A DNA stretch of 64,000 nucleotides. Origin: Sphingomonas sp. (lineage in GTDB: Bacteria; Pseudomonadota; Alphaproteobacteria; Sphingomonadales; Sphingomonadaceae). A model generated the notes under the pieces. The model did no database searches. It saw nothing but the letters and a program-made list of their open reading frames with translations, and was not told the DNA's origin. This document shows positions 9,714 through 22,179 of this stretch, piece after piece; within the stretch, counting starts at the first letter, position 1, and each line of letters begins with the position of its first letter. The stretch covers positions 1-64,000 of the forward strand of contig JAKFUZ010000003.1 in NCBI GenBank assembly GCA_021732445.1. The letters are read 5' to 3'. The translations under genes and the position numbers were made by a program.

Positions 9714-10926
9714 CGCCGCGCATCCTTGTTATTGCCGGCTCTGATTCGGGAGGCGGCGCCGGCATTCAGGCCGACATCAAGACGGTTACGATGCTTGGTG
9801 GCCACGCGATGACCGCCGTGACCGCCATCACCGCGCAAAACACGTTGGGCGTGCAGGCGGTGATGCCGGTGCCGGCCGCGATGGTGCTGGCGCAGATTGA
9901 CGCCTGCGTTGCTGATATTGGCGTTGACGCGATCAAGATCGGCATGATCGGATCGGCGGAAACCGCGCAGGCAGTGGCTGAACGGCTGGCCGGGTTGCGC
10001 GTGCCGATCGTGTTCGACCCGGTGATGGTCGCAACCAGCGGTGACGCGCTTGCCGACGCAGACACGATTGCGGCGTTTGGGCGGCTGATGCGGCTGGCGA
10101 CCTTGGTGACGCCGAATGCGCCCGAACTTTCAGCGCTTGTCGGGCGACCGCTTGATAGCCATGCGGAACGTCAAAAGGCGGCCAAAGAAATTGCGACCCG
10201 GCATCAATGTGCCGTGCTCGCCAAGGGCGGTCATCTTGATCCGGCAGATTCCGCCCCGGCCGATACTGCTGGCGCGATGCGGCTGCGCCCCCCGGCCCCG
10301 GCCCCGGCGCTGATCGCCGACTGGCTCGTCATGCCGCCGGACGAATGGCATGGCTGGTCGGCGCCACGGATCGACTCGGCGTCGACCCACGGCACGGGGT
10401 GCACGCTCGCCTCGGCCATTGCGACAGGCATTGCGCGCGGGCAGGACGTGCCGACCGCCGTTGAGCAGGCGCGCGTGTTTGTGCGCCTTGCGATTCACGA
10501 TGCGCCCGGCTTTGGTGCCGGGCATGGGCCGATGGGGCACCAGGCAGTGCGGCTCGATCTCGGTCCGGGCGCGCGACTCAACCAGCTAACGCTGCCGATG
10601 GCGCCGGCTTCCGAAAGATTTTACCGCCTGCTGGGCCTCACCCAGATCGTCGATACGCCAGACGGCCATTATGCCCGCTTCGAAGCGGCGGGGGGTGCCA
10701 CGCTTTCGGTTGAACAGGGCGCGCGGCCCACCGCTTTTTTCGAATGCGGCGATCTGGACGCTCAGGTTGCGCGCTTGCAGGCGGCGGGGCTGGTGTTTGA
10801 CCATCTGCCCGTCGATCAGGACTGGCGCTGGCGCGAGGCGCGGCTGACGGACCCGGCGGGAAACGCTGTGTGCCTGTATCAGGCGGGCGAGCACCGCCGC
10901 TATCCGCCGTGGCGACTCCCCGCCGC

Positions 10927-10930
<4 letters not shown>
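9710..10930 (+). CDS. thiD: Hydroxymethylpyrimidine(-phosphate) kinase fused to a C-terminal VOC/glyoxalase-like domain
   Basis: GTG start overlapping the DUF1272 stop; RILVIAGSDSGGGAGIQADIKTVTMLGGHAMTAVTAITAQNTLGV...HGTGCTLASAIATGIARG, then MAPASERFYRLLGLTQIVDTPDGHYARFEAAGGATLSV...LTDPAGNAVCLYQAG. Confidence 0.9.
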
Positions 10931-12791
<1,861 letters not shown>

Positions 12792-12806
12792 GCTAGCGCT
12801 GGCTCC

Positions 12807-13865
12807 ATGTATCTGCGCCCGGTCCAGTTCGTAGACAGCCCTGTTGGCCGCGATGGCGAGGTGGCGCGGCTGGCGGGCAGCATGTGCTGGTTTTCGGCCT
12901 ATGAAGTGACGGAGCACGGCGCACGGCGCACGCTTTCCATCGCCGCATTCGAGGCAGGGTTGGGCCGTGATGATGCGCGCGCGGCGTTGCTCCATGCGCG
13001 CATCACGGCGCCGCGTGCGCCGCTGGTGCTGGGCGAGCGCACGCTGCGGCTCGATCAGCCGCATGTCATGGCCATATTGAATGTAACACCCGACAGTTTT
13101 TCAGATGGCGGCACGCTCCACCAAGATCCGGTTGCGGCAGCCGGCGCCGGGTTTGACATGGGCGTCGCGGGGGCCAGCCTGATCGACGTGGGCGGCGAAT
13201 CGACGCGGCCGGGCGCAGCGGCGGTGTGGGAGGGCGACGAGATAAGCCGTGTCGTGCCGGTTATCGAGCGTCTTGCGGCATCCGGCACGCCTGTCTCCAT
13301 CGACACGCGCAAGGCCGCCGTGATGGAAGCGGCCATTGCGGCGGGGGCGCTGGTGCTGAACGATGTGTCGGCGCTGTTGTGGGATGACCGCGCGCTGGCC
13401 GTGGCCGTGCGCAGCCGGCTGCCGGTGGTGCTGATGCACTCGCCTGACCCGGCCAGCGGGCCCCATGCCGGCTCCGGCTATGGCACGGTGCTGACCGAGG
13501 TGTTCGACTGGCTTGAATCGCGCATTGAGGCGGTGGCGGCGGCGGGCGTGGACCGGGCGAGGATCATCGTTGACCCCGGCATTGGCTTTGGCAAGTCGCT
13601 GGCGGACAATCTGGCGCTGCTCAATGGGCTGGCGATGCTGCACGGGCTGGGTTGCCCGCTGCTCCTGGGCGCCAGCCGCAAGCGGATGATCGGTGCGCTG
13701 TCTGCCGAAGCGCCGGTGGGCGAGCGGCTCGGCGGGTCGCTGATGCTGGCAATGCACGGCGTCGCGATGGGCGCGCACCTGCTGCGCGTGCATGACGTGG
13801 CCGAAACGGTGCAGGCGGTGCGGGTGTGGCGAGGTTTGCGCGATGCGGCGCTGGTCGGCCGCTAG
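12807..13865 (+). CDS. folP: Dihydropteroate synthase
   Basis: VMAILNVTPDSFSDGG..., DVGGESTRPGA, VSIDTRKAAVMEAAIAAGALVLNDVSAL, DPGIGFGKSLADNLALL. Confidence 0.95.
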   Translation: MYLRPVQFVDSPVGRDGEVARLAGSMCWFSAYEVTEHGARRTLSIAAFEAGLGRDDARAALLHARITAPRAPLVLGERTLRLDQPHVMAILNVTPDSFSDGGTLHQDPVAAAGAGFDMGVAGASLIDVGGESTRPGAAAVWEGDEISRVVPVIERLAASGTPVSIDTRKAAVMEAAIAAGALVLNDVSALLWDDRALAVAVRSRLPVVLMHSPDPASGPHAGSGYGTVLTEVFDWLESRIEAVAAAGVDRARIIVDPGIGFGKSLADNLALLNGLAMLHGLGCPLLLGASRKRMIGALSAEAPVGERLGGSLMLAMHGVAMGAHLLRVHDVAETVQAVRVWRGLRDAALVGR

Positions 13866-14614
13866 AGCGTGTAGCCGCCATCGGCGACGAGTACGGTGCC
13901 AGTAATCAGGGCCGAGGCGTCGCTTAACAAAAACGCGATCTGCCTGGCAACCTCCTCAGACGTCGCGTAGCGGCCAAGCGGCGTCGCCATGGCGGCGAGT
14001 TCGTCAAAAGCGGCATCGCGTCCGATGCTTTGGGCGCGCTCGGCAAACATCGGCACGCCATCCCACACTGGCGTTTTGACGCCTGCCGGCGCGATGGCGT
14101 TGACCCGGATGCCGGCAGGTGCGCCTTCCTTGGCGGCGACCTTCACCAGATGCATCAGCGCAGCCTTGGACGCGCCATAGGCTGCAACGCCCGCCTCCGC
14201 TCTTATCCCTGCGGCAGACGCCGTTGCGACAATCGTGCCGCCGCGCGCCTGCATTGCCCGCATCGCGGCCTGTAGGGTCAAAAAGGCGCCATCCAGATTT
14301 ACCGATAGCACCCGTCGCCATTCCGCATAGGGCAGTTCGGTGATGGTGCTGGCAGCGGCGACACCCGCATTGATAACGGCGTGGTCAAGACCAGCGAGCG
14401 ACGTCGGCAGCCGCACCCAAAGCGCGTCATCAGCCACATCGCCGATCACCCGCTCGACGGCACAGGGTAGCACCAGCGTGGCAAGGCCAGGTGCATCGCG
14501 ATCGACCAGTATCAGCCGTGTTGCACCACGTGCTGCCAAATCTTGTGCCACCGCGCGACCAATGCCTGAGGCTGCGCCCGTAACCAGCGCTGTCTTTCCA
14601 GAAAACTGCATCAC
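13862..14614 (-). CDS. SDR family oxidoreductase
   Basis: ALVTGAASGIGRAVAQDLAARGA, VINAGVA, YGASKAALMHLVKVAAKE. Confidence 0.93.
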   Translation of the reverse strand: MMQFSGKTALVTGAASGIGRAVAQDLAARGATRLILVDRDAPGLATLVLPCAVERVIGDVADDALWVRLPTSLAGLDHAVINAGVAAASTITELPYAEWRRVLSVNLDGAFLTLQAAMRAMQARGGTIVATASAAGIRAEAGVAAYGASKAALMHLVKVAAKEGAPAGIRVNAIAPAGVKTPVWDGVPMFAERAQSIGRDAAFDELAAMATPLGRYATSEEVARQIAFLLSDASALITGTVLVADGGYTL

Positions 14615-14858
14615 CGCCGCCTATCACATTGGTCGCCGTCTCGCACGGCACCACAGCCCGAAGCAGCGCTTTTTGTGCCGGAGTGACCTTGCCCGGCGCG
14701 TCATGGTTCATCGGCAATAACAGCGCGCCGTCGGTGATGCCGATCGGCCTTGGGCCGGGCCGAAGTGCCATCCGGACGAGCGGATGCGGCACAAGGGCAG
14801 AGTTGCCCACCGGCGGTGCGCCGCTGTGCCCCGCAGACCGGCCAGTGCCCGCCGCCTC

Positions 14859-15119
14859 CTAGCGAATGGCATTGCCCCGGCTGATCGACCAGGCGATGGC
14901 AAAGCCCGCCGCTGCAACGGCCAGGGCGCTCAGGATGGGCGCTGATTTCACGGTTGCAACGGTTGCATCCGAGGCGCGGCGCACCGCCGGCGCGGCGTCT
15001 TCAATCGCGGTCGTCACCGCCTCCATCAGCTGGCGGAACCCGACCCGGGCGGCGGTTGCGGCTTGCGCGACGGGCCGGGTAATCGAGCTGGCGGGGCGCG
15101 TGCGATGATCGTGGTTCAT
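14859..15119 (-). CDS. Small hypothetical protein with C-terminal TM segment
   Basis: MNHDHRTRPASSITRPVAQ...APILSALAVAAAGFAIAWSISRGNAIR; Ala-rich amphipathic part followed by hydrophobic helix. Confidence 0.5.
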   Translation of the reverse strand: MNHDHRTRPASSITRPVAQAATAARVGFRQLMEAVTTAIEDAAPAVRRASDATVATVKSAPILSALAVAAAGFAIAWSISRGNAIR

Positions 15120-15288
15120 ACATGCTCCTGATGCTGGCATGGGCGGCCGTGCCCAGGCGAACAGGCACGCAAGCATATCGCCCAGACATCAATACCCGGT
15201 GAACGCCGGCAAGCGTTGAGCGGTTCCTCCGTTCACCGCGCAAATTTTGCCGGCAGGCACCAGGCCGGGCCACCAACGCCGCGCGCGA

Positions 15289-17583
15289 CTATTCGCGGAT
15301 CGCTTTGCCTGTCGTGCCGCCGTCCGCTGCTATCTGCGCCGGGGTGAAGGGCAGGCGGTGCCACCGCTTTGCCGAATAGAGCAGCGTCTGGTCGCCGAAA
15401 TGGGGCGAGTCCGGGTTCGTCGATTGCGAATAGCTGAGCACGGCATCTGCCACGGGTCCGGTGTCGTCAAAGCTCACGACCTGCACATAGCTGGAGCCGT
15501 GGAGCGGGGTAATGCCGCCGGGCACGCCTTGCGCAATCTGCACGTTCAGCACGCCGAGCTGCCCGTCTGCGCCGTGAATGGGGATGCGCTGGTCGCCGCG
15601 CACCGCAAATTGCACGTCGCCCCAGCGGGCATCAAGGGCGATGCCCTGTTTGGTAACCGTATCCGCTGCCTTGGCCAGCGCGGCCAGCAACTGCTCCCCC
15701 ATGGGCCCCGCCGTCACCAGGTCGCGCGGGGTGTTCACCGGATCAGCGGCGGTAAACGGCGTGCCCCAAAGGCCGGGGAGGCGCGCCGCCGCCTGCCAGA
15801 AGGTTGCGAACAGATAGGCGCCGCGACTGTCCAGGTCGAAGCGGCGATCCCAGCCGGCAAGCGCGGCGCACGCGGCGGCCAGTGCGGGCTTGTCCGCGCA
15901 CAGCCTCAGCACCGGGCCAACCGTCAGATCGGCGGCCAGGCTGTGGTTGGCAAAGATCATCGTCTCGGCGATTTGCGGGTCGATCTTGGTGCCGGGCAGC
16001 CCATCCTTGCCGCTCATGCGGTTGGCCAGCTCGACAAGGCCGGACCGGGTGCGCAGCGTGCGCGCGGTGCCCCAGTTGCCCAGCACCGGCGAGAGCTGGC
16101 GATACGGCGCCGCCGCATTGCTCAGCCAGTAGCTGTCGTTGCTGTTGGCCACATAATCCCGCCGTTCGTAAACGGCCTGCTCGCCCGGCGGCAGCAGATT
16201 GGGTGCGGCGGTGCCTGGCGTATTGCTCCAGTCACAGGCCGAGCGACGGCCGTCGAGCAACGTCAGCCGCCCGCCAACCTCGGCGCTGAGCGGCGTTGCG
16301 CAGGTCTTTGCCTTGTCGGCGGAGACATTGGGAACCGCCGTGATATCGGCATGGAGCGCGTTCCCCGCCCGGTCGGCGGCGATGGTGTTCACCCAGGGGA
16401 TGCCGAGCGTTGATGAAATGGCGGCCTTGATGTCCGCCACTGACCTGGCCTTGTCCATCGCCATCCAGGCCGCAAGGCTGCGCTGGTTGCCCTTGTTCGC
16501 GTCACGCATGGTGTAGGCGGTGGCCGTACCCCATGGCATTTTCAGGAACGGAATGGTGAGCATCGGCCCGAAGCGGCTGCTGTAGAGCGTGCGGGTGGCA
16601 GGCGCCGCCCCGCCCGGCATCGGCACGGAGAGGACGCGGCTGGTCATCGCTTCGGCCTTGCCGTCGACGATGTAGCGCGTGGGGTCGCCGGGCACCAGCG
16701 CAAGCTCGAACAGCGTAAAGTGGCGCGCCTCGGTAACGGTGTGTGTCCACGCCACATCCTTGTTGAAGCCAAGCGCGACAAGCGGCGTGCCGGCGAGCCC
16801 CACGCCCATCACATCGACCTCGCCGGGGATGGTGAGGTGCATCTGCCAGAACCGCGACGGGCCGTTCCACGGGAAATGCGGGTTGCCAACGACCAGCCCC
16901 CGGCCATTGGCCGTCACATCGCCGCCAAAGGCCCAGCCGTTGGACCCGATGCCAAACTCGTCGGCGCCGGGAAATTTGATGGAAACCGCGCCGGTTTGGG
17001 GCGCGGACGGGGGCGCTGCATTGACGATCGCGGGCGCCAGCGCGAGCGAGCCGGCCAGCAACACCTGCTTTTCAGTCAGCCGCAGCATGTCATCAAGCGT
17101 AATCGGCCGCACCCAGGCCTTGCCGCGACACGCCGCAGGAATGCCGTTCGGCCCGGCATCGCGCAGAAACTTGTTGTAGCCCGCGACATAGCCGGCGACG
17201 AGGCGGTTCACGTCGCGGCCTTGCGCCGGCAGGGATCGGCGTAGCGCGGGCAGGTCAATCGCTGCGCGAAAGAAAATGTCGGACGACAAATTGTCGATCC
17301 GTTCGAACCCGAGCACCGCATAATTTTTCGGCCCGAAATGGAGAGATCGCTCGCCGGCGACGGTGGCGAATTCCTCGGCCAGCAGGCACAGATTGTCCTC
17401 GGCATAGGCATAGGCGACGCCATAGCCAATGCCGCCCCAGTCGCGGGCGTTGATATGGGGAATGCCATAAGCGGTGCGCGTGATGCTGGCGGCATAATGT
17501 GCCGTGCGGGCAGCCGCCGGGTGGCCAGCGGTCGATACCAAAAGTGCGGTTCCAATGACCGCGCCGAAACGATAACCTCGCAT
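15289..17583 (-). CDS. Penicillin acylase / acyl-homoserine-lactone acylase family (Ntn hydrolase)
   Basis: Signal peptide; ASITRTAYGIPHINARDWGGIGYGVAYAYAEDNLCLL..., nucleophile-like GSNGWAFGGDVTANGRGLVVGNPHFPW, NNSYWLSN-like NSNDSYWLSNA. Confidence 0.9.
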   Translation of the reverse strand: MRGYRFGAVIGTALLVSTAGHPAAARTAHYAASITRTAYGIPHINARDWGGIGYGVAYAYAEDNLCLLAEEFATVAGERSLHFGPKNYAVLGFERIDNLSSDIFFRAAIDLPALRRSLPAQGRDVNRLVAGYVAGYNKFLRDAGPNGIPAACRGKAWVRPITLDDMLRLTEKQVLLAGSLALAPAIVNAAPPSAPQTGAVSIKFPGADEFGIGSNGWAFGGDVTANGRGLVVGNPHFPWNGPSRFWQMHLTIPGEVDVMGVGLAGTPLVALGFNKDVAWTHTVTEARHFTLFELALVPGDPTRYIVDGKAEAMTSRVLSVPMPGGAAPATRTLYSSRFGPMLTIPFLKMPWGTATAYTMRDANKGNQRSLAAWMAMDKARSVADIKAAISSTLGIPWVNTIAADRAGNALHADITAVPNVSADKAKTCATPLSAEVGGRLTLLDGRRSACDWSNTPGTAAPNLLPPGEQAVYERRDYVANSNDSYWLSNAAAPYRQLSPVLGNWGTARTLRTRSGLVELANRMSGKDGLPGTKIDPQIAETMIFANHSLAADLTVGPVLRLCADKPALAAACAALAGWDRRFDLDSRGAYLFATFWQAAARLPGLWGTPFTAADPVNTPRDLVTAGPMGEQLLAALAKAADTVTKQGIALDARWGDVQFAVRGDQRIPIHGADGQLGVLNVQIAQGVPGGITPLHGSSYVQVVSFDDTGPVADAVLSYSQSTNPDSPHFGDQTLLYSAKRWHRLPFTPAQIAADGGTTGKAIRE

Positions 17584-17716
17584 GATATTCTCCCCCCAAT
17601 CGGATATCGTGATGCTAGGCCTATTGCCGTGGCGGCGCAAATGGCGACCCACGGGGTTGCGCGTGCGCGCGTCTTCGCGCACCGTGGCTGGCGACATCGT
17701 AAAACAGGGTCTGGCA

Positions 17717-18607
17717 ATGAACATTCGCTCGGCAGCAATCGCGACGGCTGCTGCATTGCTGGCCGCTTTCGGCGCGTTCTATTTCCTCGTGCCGCCGCCT
17801 GCACAGCTCAATATGATCGATTGGATAACCCCGGGCGAAGGGAATGTGACGCAGGTCGCCGAGGCGGTGGCTTATGGCCCGGCCGCGCGCCAGCAGCTCG
17901 ATGTCTGGGCACCCGCCAGTCGCAGCGCCGAAAAACTGCCCGTTGTGGTGTTTTTCTATGGCGGCGGCTGGCATGATGGGGATCGCGGATCCTATGCTTT
18001 TGCAGGCCGCGCCTTTGCCAATCAGGGCTTTGTCGCGGTGGTGCCAGATTATCGGCTGGTGCCGGGCGTGCGCTTCCCAACTTTTGTGCAGGATTGCGCG
18101 CTGGCCGTAAAATGGGCGCGCGATCATGCCGCTGAATTTGGCGGCGACCCCGCCCGCATCTCGCTCGCCGGGCATTCCGCAGGCGCCTATAATGCTGCAA
18201 TGCTGGCGCTTGACGCGCATTTCTTGCGCGATGTCGGGGTTGATCCAAAGGTGGTCCGGGCGGCCGCGTTGCTTGCCGGGCCTTATAATTTCGCGCCGTT
18301 TGACCCAGGCGCGGCCCAAAATGCGTTTGGAGCGTGGCCCATTGTCGCGCAGACCCAGCCAATCAGCTTTGCCCGTCGCGATGCGCCGCCGCTGCTGTTG
18401 ATGCAGGGTACGGCTGACGACACCGTCAAGCCGCACAACACGACCGACCTTGCGGCCAGGCTAAAGTCGGTGGGCGCGCAGGTTGTGCTCAGGCTCTATC
18501 CCGGCAAGTCGCATAATGATCTGGTCATGGGGCTGTCCAAGCCGTTTCGCACCAATGCGCGCACGCTGGCCGACAGCGTGGTTTTTCTAAAGCTCCACAG
18601 CCAGTGA
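17717..18607 (+). CDS. Alpha/beta hydrolase (carboxylesterase/BD-FAE-like)
   Basis: VVVFFYGGGWHDGDRGSYAFAGRAFANQGFVAVVPDYRL, ISLAGHSAGAYNAAMLALD. Confidence 0.92.
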   Translation: MNIRSAAIATAAALLAAFGAFYFLVPPPAQLNMIDWITPGEGNVTQVAEAVAYGPAARQQLDVWAPASRSAEKLPVVVFFYGGGWHDGDRGSYAFAGRAFANQGFVAVVPDYRLVPGVRFPTFVQDCALAVKWARDHAAEFGGDPARISLAGHSAGAYNAAMLALDAHFLRDVGVDPKVVRAAALLAGPYNFAPFDPGAAQNAFGAWPIVAQTQPISFARRDAPPLLLMQGTADDTVKPHNTTDLAARLKSVGAQVVLRLYPGKSHNDLVMGLSKPFRTNARTLADSVVFLKLHSQ

Positions 18608-18613
18608 TGCCTG

Positions 18614-18630
18614 TGCCCCGGCAAGGGGCA
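18614..18630 (+). terminator. Short hairpin after the alpha/beta hydrolase gene
   Basis: TGCCCC-GGCAA-GGGGCA perfect 6-bp stem just after stop codon; no clear U tract. Confidence 0.25.
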
Positions 18631-18667
18631 TATTGCAGAGCGCCAGCGCGCGCCCATATCCGGCTGC

Positions 18668-19222
18668 ATGAGCGACAAGACAACGGTGTGGCACGGCACC
18701 ACCATTCTTTCCGTGCGCAGGGGCGGCAGGGTCGTCGTTATTGGCGACGGCCAGGTTTCGATGGGGCAGACCATCATGAAGCCCAATGCCAAAAAGGTCC
18801 GCCGGCTGGGCGATGGGTCGGTGGTCGGCGGGTTTGCCGGCGTCACCGCTGATGCCTTCACCCTGTTCGAGCGGCTGGAACGCAAGCTTGAGCAGCATCA
18901 CGGGGCGCTGCTGCGCGCCGCCGTCGAACTCGCCAAGGACTGGCGCACCGACAAATATCTGCGCAATCTCGAAGCGATGATGATCGTCGCCGACAAGGAG
19001 GTTTCGCTCATCCTGACCGGCAATGGCGATGTGATGGAGCCGGTGAGCGGCATTGCCGCCATCGGCTCGGGCGGCAATTACGCACTGGCCGCTGCGCGCG
19101 CGCTCGCCGAGTATGAGCCCGATGCCGAGGTGCTGGCGCGTAAGGCAATGAAAATCGCGGCCGATGTGTGTGTTTACACCAATGAGGAATTGACCCTGGA
19201 GTCGCTCGACAGCGTTGGCTGA
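18668..19222 (+). CDS. hslV: ATP-dependent protease subunit HslV
   Basis: [64 protein letters not shown]. Confidence 0.97.
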   Translation: MSDKTTVWHGTTILSVRRGGRVVVIGDGQVSMGQTIMKPNAKKVRRLGDGSVVGGFAGVTADAFTLFERLERKLEQHHGALLRAAVELAKDWRTDKYLRNLEAMMIVADKEVSLILTGNGDVMEPVSGIAAIGSGGNYALAAARALAEYEPDAEVLARKAMKIAADVCVYTNEELTLESLDSVG

Positions 19223-19243
19223 GCCGTCCCTTCCAACCGACCC

Positions 19244-20563
19244 ATGAACCCGGAAAACAAAGCTGAAATGAACGACGCCCTTACCCCCAAGGCCATTGTG
19301 GCCGCGCTCGATTCGCACATCATCGGGCAAACCGATGCCAAGCGCGCGGTTGCGGTTGCGCTTCGCAATCGGTGGCGGCGGCAGCGGCTGGGCGCCGATT
19401 TGCGCGATGAGGTCAGCCCCAAGAACATCTTGATGATTGGCCCCACCGGCTGCGGCAAGACCGAGATCAGCCGGCGCCTGGCAAAACTCGCCGACGCGCC
19501 CTTCATCAAGGTGGAGGCGACCAAGTTCACCGAGGTTGGCTATGTCGGGCGCGACGTGGAGCAGATTGCCCGCGACCTTGTGGAAGAAGCGGTGCGGCTG
19601 GAAAAGGAGCGCCGCCGGGTGGCCGTGAAGGACAAGGCCGAAGAAGCAGCGATGACCCGGCTGCTCGACGCGCTGACCGGCAAGGGATCAAGCGAGGCGA
19701 CCCGCGAGGCCTTTCGCCGCCATTTCCACGACGGAACGCTCAACGACAAGGAGGTCGAGCTGGAGCTTAACGCGCCGCCGCAAATGCCCTTCGAAATGCC
19801 GGGCGGCGGGCAAATGGGCATGATAAACCTTGGCGAAATGCTGGGCAAATTCGCCCAGACCCCGCAAAAGCGCCGCAAGCTCACTGTGCCCGCCGCGTGG
19901 GAAAAGCTGGTCGAGGAAGAGGCCGACAAGCGCCTCGACCAGGACGAAGTGAGCCGGGCAGCACTTGCCGATGCCGAGGCGAACGGCATCGTTTTTCTCG
20001 ACGAGATCGACAAGATCGCGGTCAGCGACGTGCGCGGCGGCTCGGTCAGCCGCGAAGGTGTGCAGCGCGATTTGCTGCCGCTGATCGAGGGCACCACCGT
20101 TTCCACCAAATATGGTCCGATGAAGACGGACCATATCCTGTTCATCGCTTCAGGCGCATTTCATGTGGCCAAACCGAGCGATCTGCTGCCCGAATTGCAG
20201 GGTCGCCTGCCGATTCGCGTTGAGTTGAAGGCGCTGACGGAGGGTGATTTCGTCGCGATCCTGTCTGACACCAAAGCCTCGCTGCCAGTGCAGTACAAGG
20301 CGCTTATCGGCACCGAGGGTGTGACAATCGACTTTACCGATGACGGCATTCGTGCGGTGGCGCGCATTGCGGCCGAAGTAAACGCCGAGATTGAGAATAT
20401 CGGCGCGCGCCGGTTGCAGACGGTGATGGAAAAGCTGCTCGAACAGGTCAGCTTCGAGGCCGAGGACCGGCAGGGCGAAACGCTCGTCATCGACAAGGCC
20501 TATGTGGAGCTGCAACTGGCAGACATTGCCCGCAACACCGACCTCAGCCGGTTTGTGCTCTAG
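19244..20563 (+). CDS. hslU: ATP-dependent protease ATPase subunit HslU
   Basis: [85 protein letters not shown]-terminal DLSRFVL. Confidence 0.98.
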   Translation: MNPENKAEMNDALTPKAIVAALDSHIIGQTDAKRAVAVALRNRWRRQRLGADLRDEVSPKNILMIGPTGCGKTEISRRLAKLADAPFIKVEATKFTEVGYVGRDVEQIARDLVEEAVRLEKERRRVAVKDKAEEAAMTRLLDALTGKGSSEATREAFRRHFHDGTLNDKEVELELNAPPQMPFEMPGGGQMGMINLGEMLGKFAQTPQKRRKLTVPAAWEKLVEEEADKRLDQDEVSRAALADAEANGIVFLDEIDKIAVSDVRGGSVSREGVQRDLLPLIEGTTVSTKYGPMKTDHILFIASGAFHVAKPSDLLPELQGRLPIRVELKALTEGDFVAILSDTKASLPVQYKALIGTEGVTIDFTDDGIRAVARIAAEVNAEIENIGARRLQTVMEKLLEQVSFEAEDRQGETLVIDKAYVELQLADIARNTDLSRFVL

Positions 20564-20976
20564 CCGGACGTTTTGGCCCTGGGCGGTTTGTCATAAGGCA
20601 CGAACTGGCCAAAACGGCATATCCCCGACGGGATAGACGTGTAGCGGGTTATCGTGCGAAAGCGGTTGCTGCTGCATAATTGCGTGCCATAAACTTCAGC
20701 GACGACGATGACGTTGTCATTGAGGAAGGGGCAGGCGTCGGGCAGCGTGGTCACCCAGACCCGCCACCCGCTTTGCCGGTAAAGTAAGGTCCGGTCGCCG
20801 ATGATCTGGGGCCCGTTTACATTTTGCGAATCGATGCAGCTTCGCGGAGCGCCGGCAACACGCCCGGCGAGCGCGCGGCCAAGCTCTGCCCGGGCCTGGT
20901 CATCGCGCGCGCCGGACGCAGCCGGTCCCGCGGCCAGCCCGGCGGCCATCAGGGCCAGTATGGCGCGCCCGATCAT
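20560..20976 (-). CDS. Hypothetical secreted Cys-containing protein (paralogue of the following gene)
   Basis: Signal peptide [64 protein letters not shown]...[11 protein letters not shown]...[16 protein letters not shown]. Confidence 0.7.
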   Translation of the reverse strand: MIGRAILALMAAGLAAGPAASGARDDQARAELGRALAGRVAGAPRSCIDSQNVNGPQIIGDRTLLYRQSGWRVWVTTLPDACPFLNDNVIVVAEVYGTQLCSSNRFRTITRYTSIPSGICRFGQFVPYDKPPRAKTSG

Positions 20977-20977
20977 C

Positions 20978-21388
20978 TCACTTTTTGCGGGCATAGGGCA
21001 CGAAATCACCCAGCCCGCAGCTTCCCGTCTGGGTGAAGATTGTTGGCTGCACGGTGCGCACAATGTCGCCCCGGCACAGGCCCGGTTGCGGGGTTGAGGT
21101 AATCAGGATGTCGTCGGGGCGCGACAACGAGCAGCCGCCATTCGTATCGTTTCGATAGATCAGGTTGCGGCTGGCGATATACAGAATCGTGTCGCCAATG
21201 CGCCGGGTGCTGAAATTGCGACGCGTCTGGTTGAGACAGGCCTCGGGTTTGCCCGGCGTCAGCCCCGCGAGCGCTATGTCCAGTTGTTGCTGATCGCTTG
21301 CCGCGCGCTCGGCGAGCTGGGCCTTGTCGCGCGGTGACAATGTGCAGCCGGCGGTGGCGAGGAGAGCGGCGAGCAGAAGGACGCGCAT
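20978..21388 (-). CDS. Hypothetical lipoprotein, Cys-containing (paralogue of the preceding gene)
   Basis: Lipobox MRVLLLAALLATAGC; CLNQTRRNFSTRRIGDTILYIASRNLIYRNDTNGGCSLSRPDDI...GLCRGDIVRTVQ...GSCGLGDFVPYARKK. Confidence 0.75.
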   Translation of the reverse strand: MRVLLLAALLATAGCTLSPRDKAQLAERAASDQQQLDIALAGLTPGKPEACLNQTRRNFSTRRIGDTILYIASRNLIYRNDTNGGCSLSRPDDILITSTPQPGLCRGDIVRTVQPTIFTQTGSCGLGDFVPYARKK

Positions 21389-21438
21389 GACATACTCCTT
21401 ACAGTCTGACCCCCCCCTAAGGAATCAATATATCACCC

Positions 21439-22173
21439 TCAGCCAGTAAAGCCATCCTTGGCGGTGCGGCGCGCGCGGAGCACCTCGGCCGAGCTTGCGC
21501 GCAGGAACGGGTTGGTCGCGCGCTCAAGCCCGATCGTGGTTGGCACGGTTGCCTCGCCTGCGGCCCGCGCGCGCGTAACAGCCGCCATGCGGTCGATGAT
21601 GGCGCCATTGTCGGGCTCGGCGACTAGTGCGTAACGGCCGTTCGACGCGGTATATTCATGCGTGCAATAAACGAGCGTATCGTCGGGCAGGGCGGCAAAG
21701 CGCTGCATATTGGCGAACATCTGCTCAGCCGTCCCCTCGAACAGGCGGCCGCAGCCCATGGCGAACAGCGTGTCACCGCAAAACAGCGCCCCGGCTTGCG
21801 CGAAATGAAAGCTGATATGGCCCGATGTGTGCGCCGGTGTTTCCAGCACCGCGGCGCTGTGCCGGCCGAGATGGACGACATCTCCCTCGCGCAGCAGCAC
21901 GTCGAGCGTTGGAATCCGGTCTGCCTCGGCGGCGGGGCCGATTACGGTCGCGCCGGTCGCGGCCACAATGCCGGCATTGCCGCCGGTATGATCGGGGTGC
22001 CAGTGCGTGTTCCAGACGGCGCCGATCTTCCAGCCCCGGCCATCGGCTTCCGCGAGCACCGGGTCGGCGAGCGCTGGGTCCACCACCATTGTTTCGCCTG
22101 ACCCGGCATCGTGGACGAGCCAGATGTAATTGTCGGCAAGCACGGGAATGCGCACGATTTCAAGGTCAGCCAT
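21439..22173 (-). CDS. gloB: Hydroxyacylglutathione hydrolase (glyoxalase II)
   Basis: DNYIWLVHDAGSGETMVVDPA, NTHWHPDHTGGN metallo-beta-lactamase motif, TPAHTSGHISFHF, FCGDTLFAMGCGRLFEG. Confidence 0.95.
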   Translation of the reverse strand: MADLEIVRIPVLADNYIWLVHDAGSGETMVVDPALADPVLAEADGRGWKIGAVWNTHWHPDHTGGNAGIVAATGATVIGPAAEADRIPTLDVLLREGDVVHLGRHSAAVLETPAHTSGHISFHFAQAGALFCGDTLFAMGCGRLFEGTAEQMFANMQRFAALPDDTLVYCTHEYTASNGRYALVAEPDNGAIIDRMAAVTRARAAGEATVPTTIGLERATNPFLRASSAEVLRARRTAKDGFTG

Positions 22174-22179
22174 GGGCGC

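Noticed and set aside
18608-18667. Heat-shock (RpoH-type) promoter upstream of hslV
   Set aside because: A CCCATAT-like -10 is present but I could not find a convincing CTTG -35 at the right spacing.
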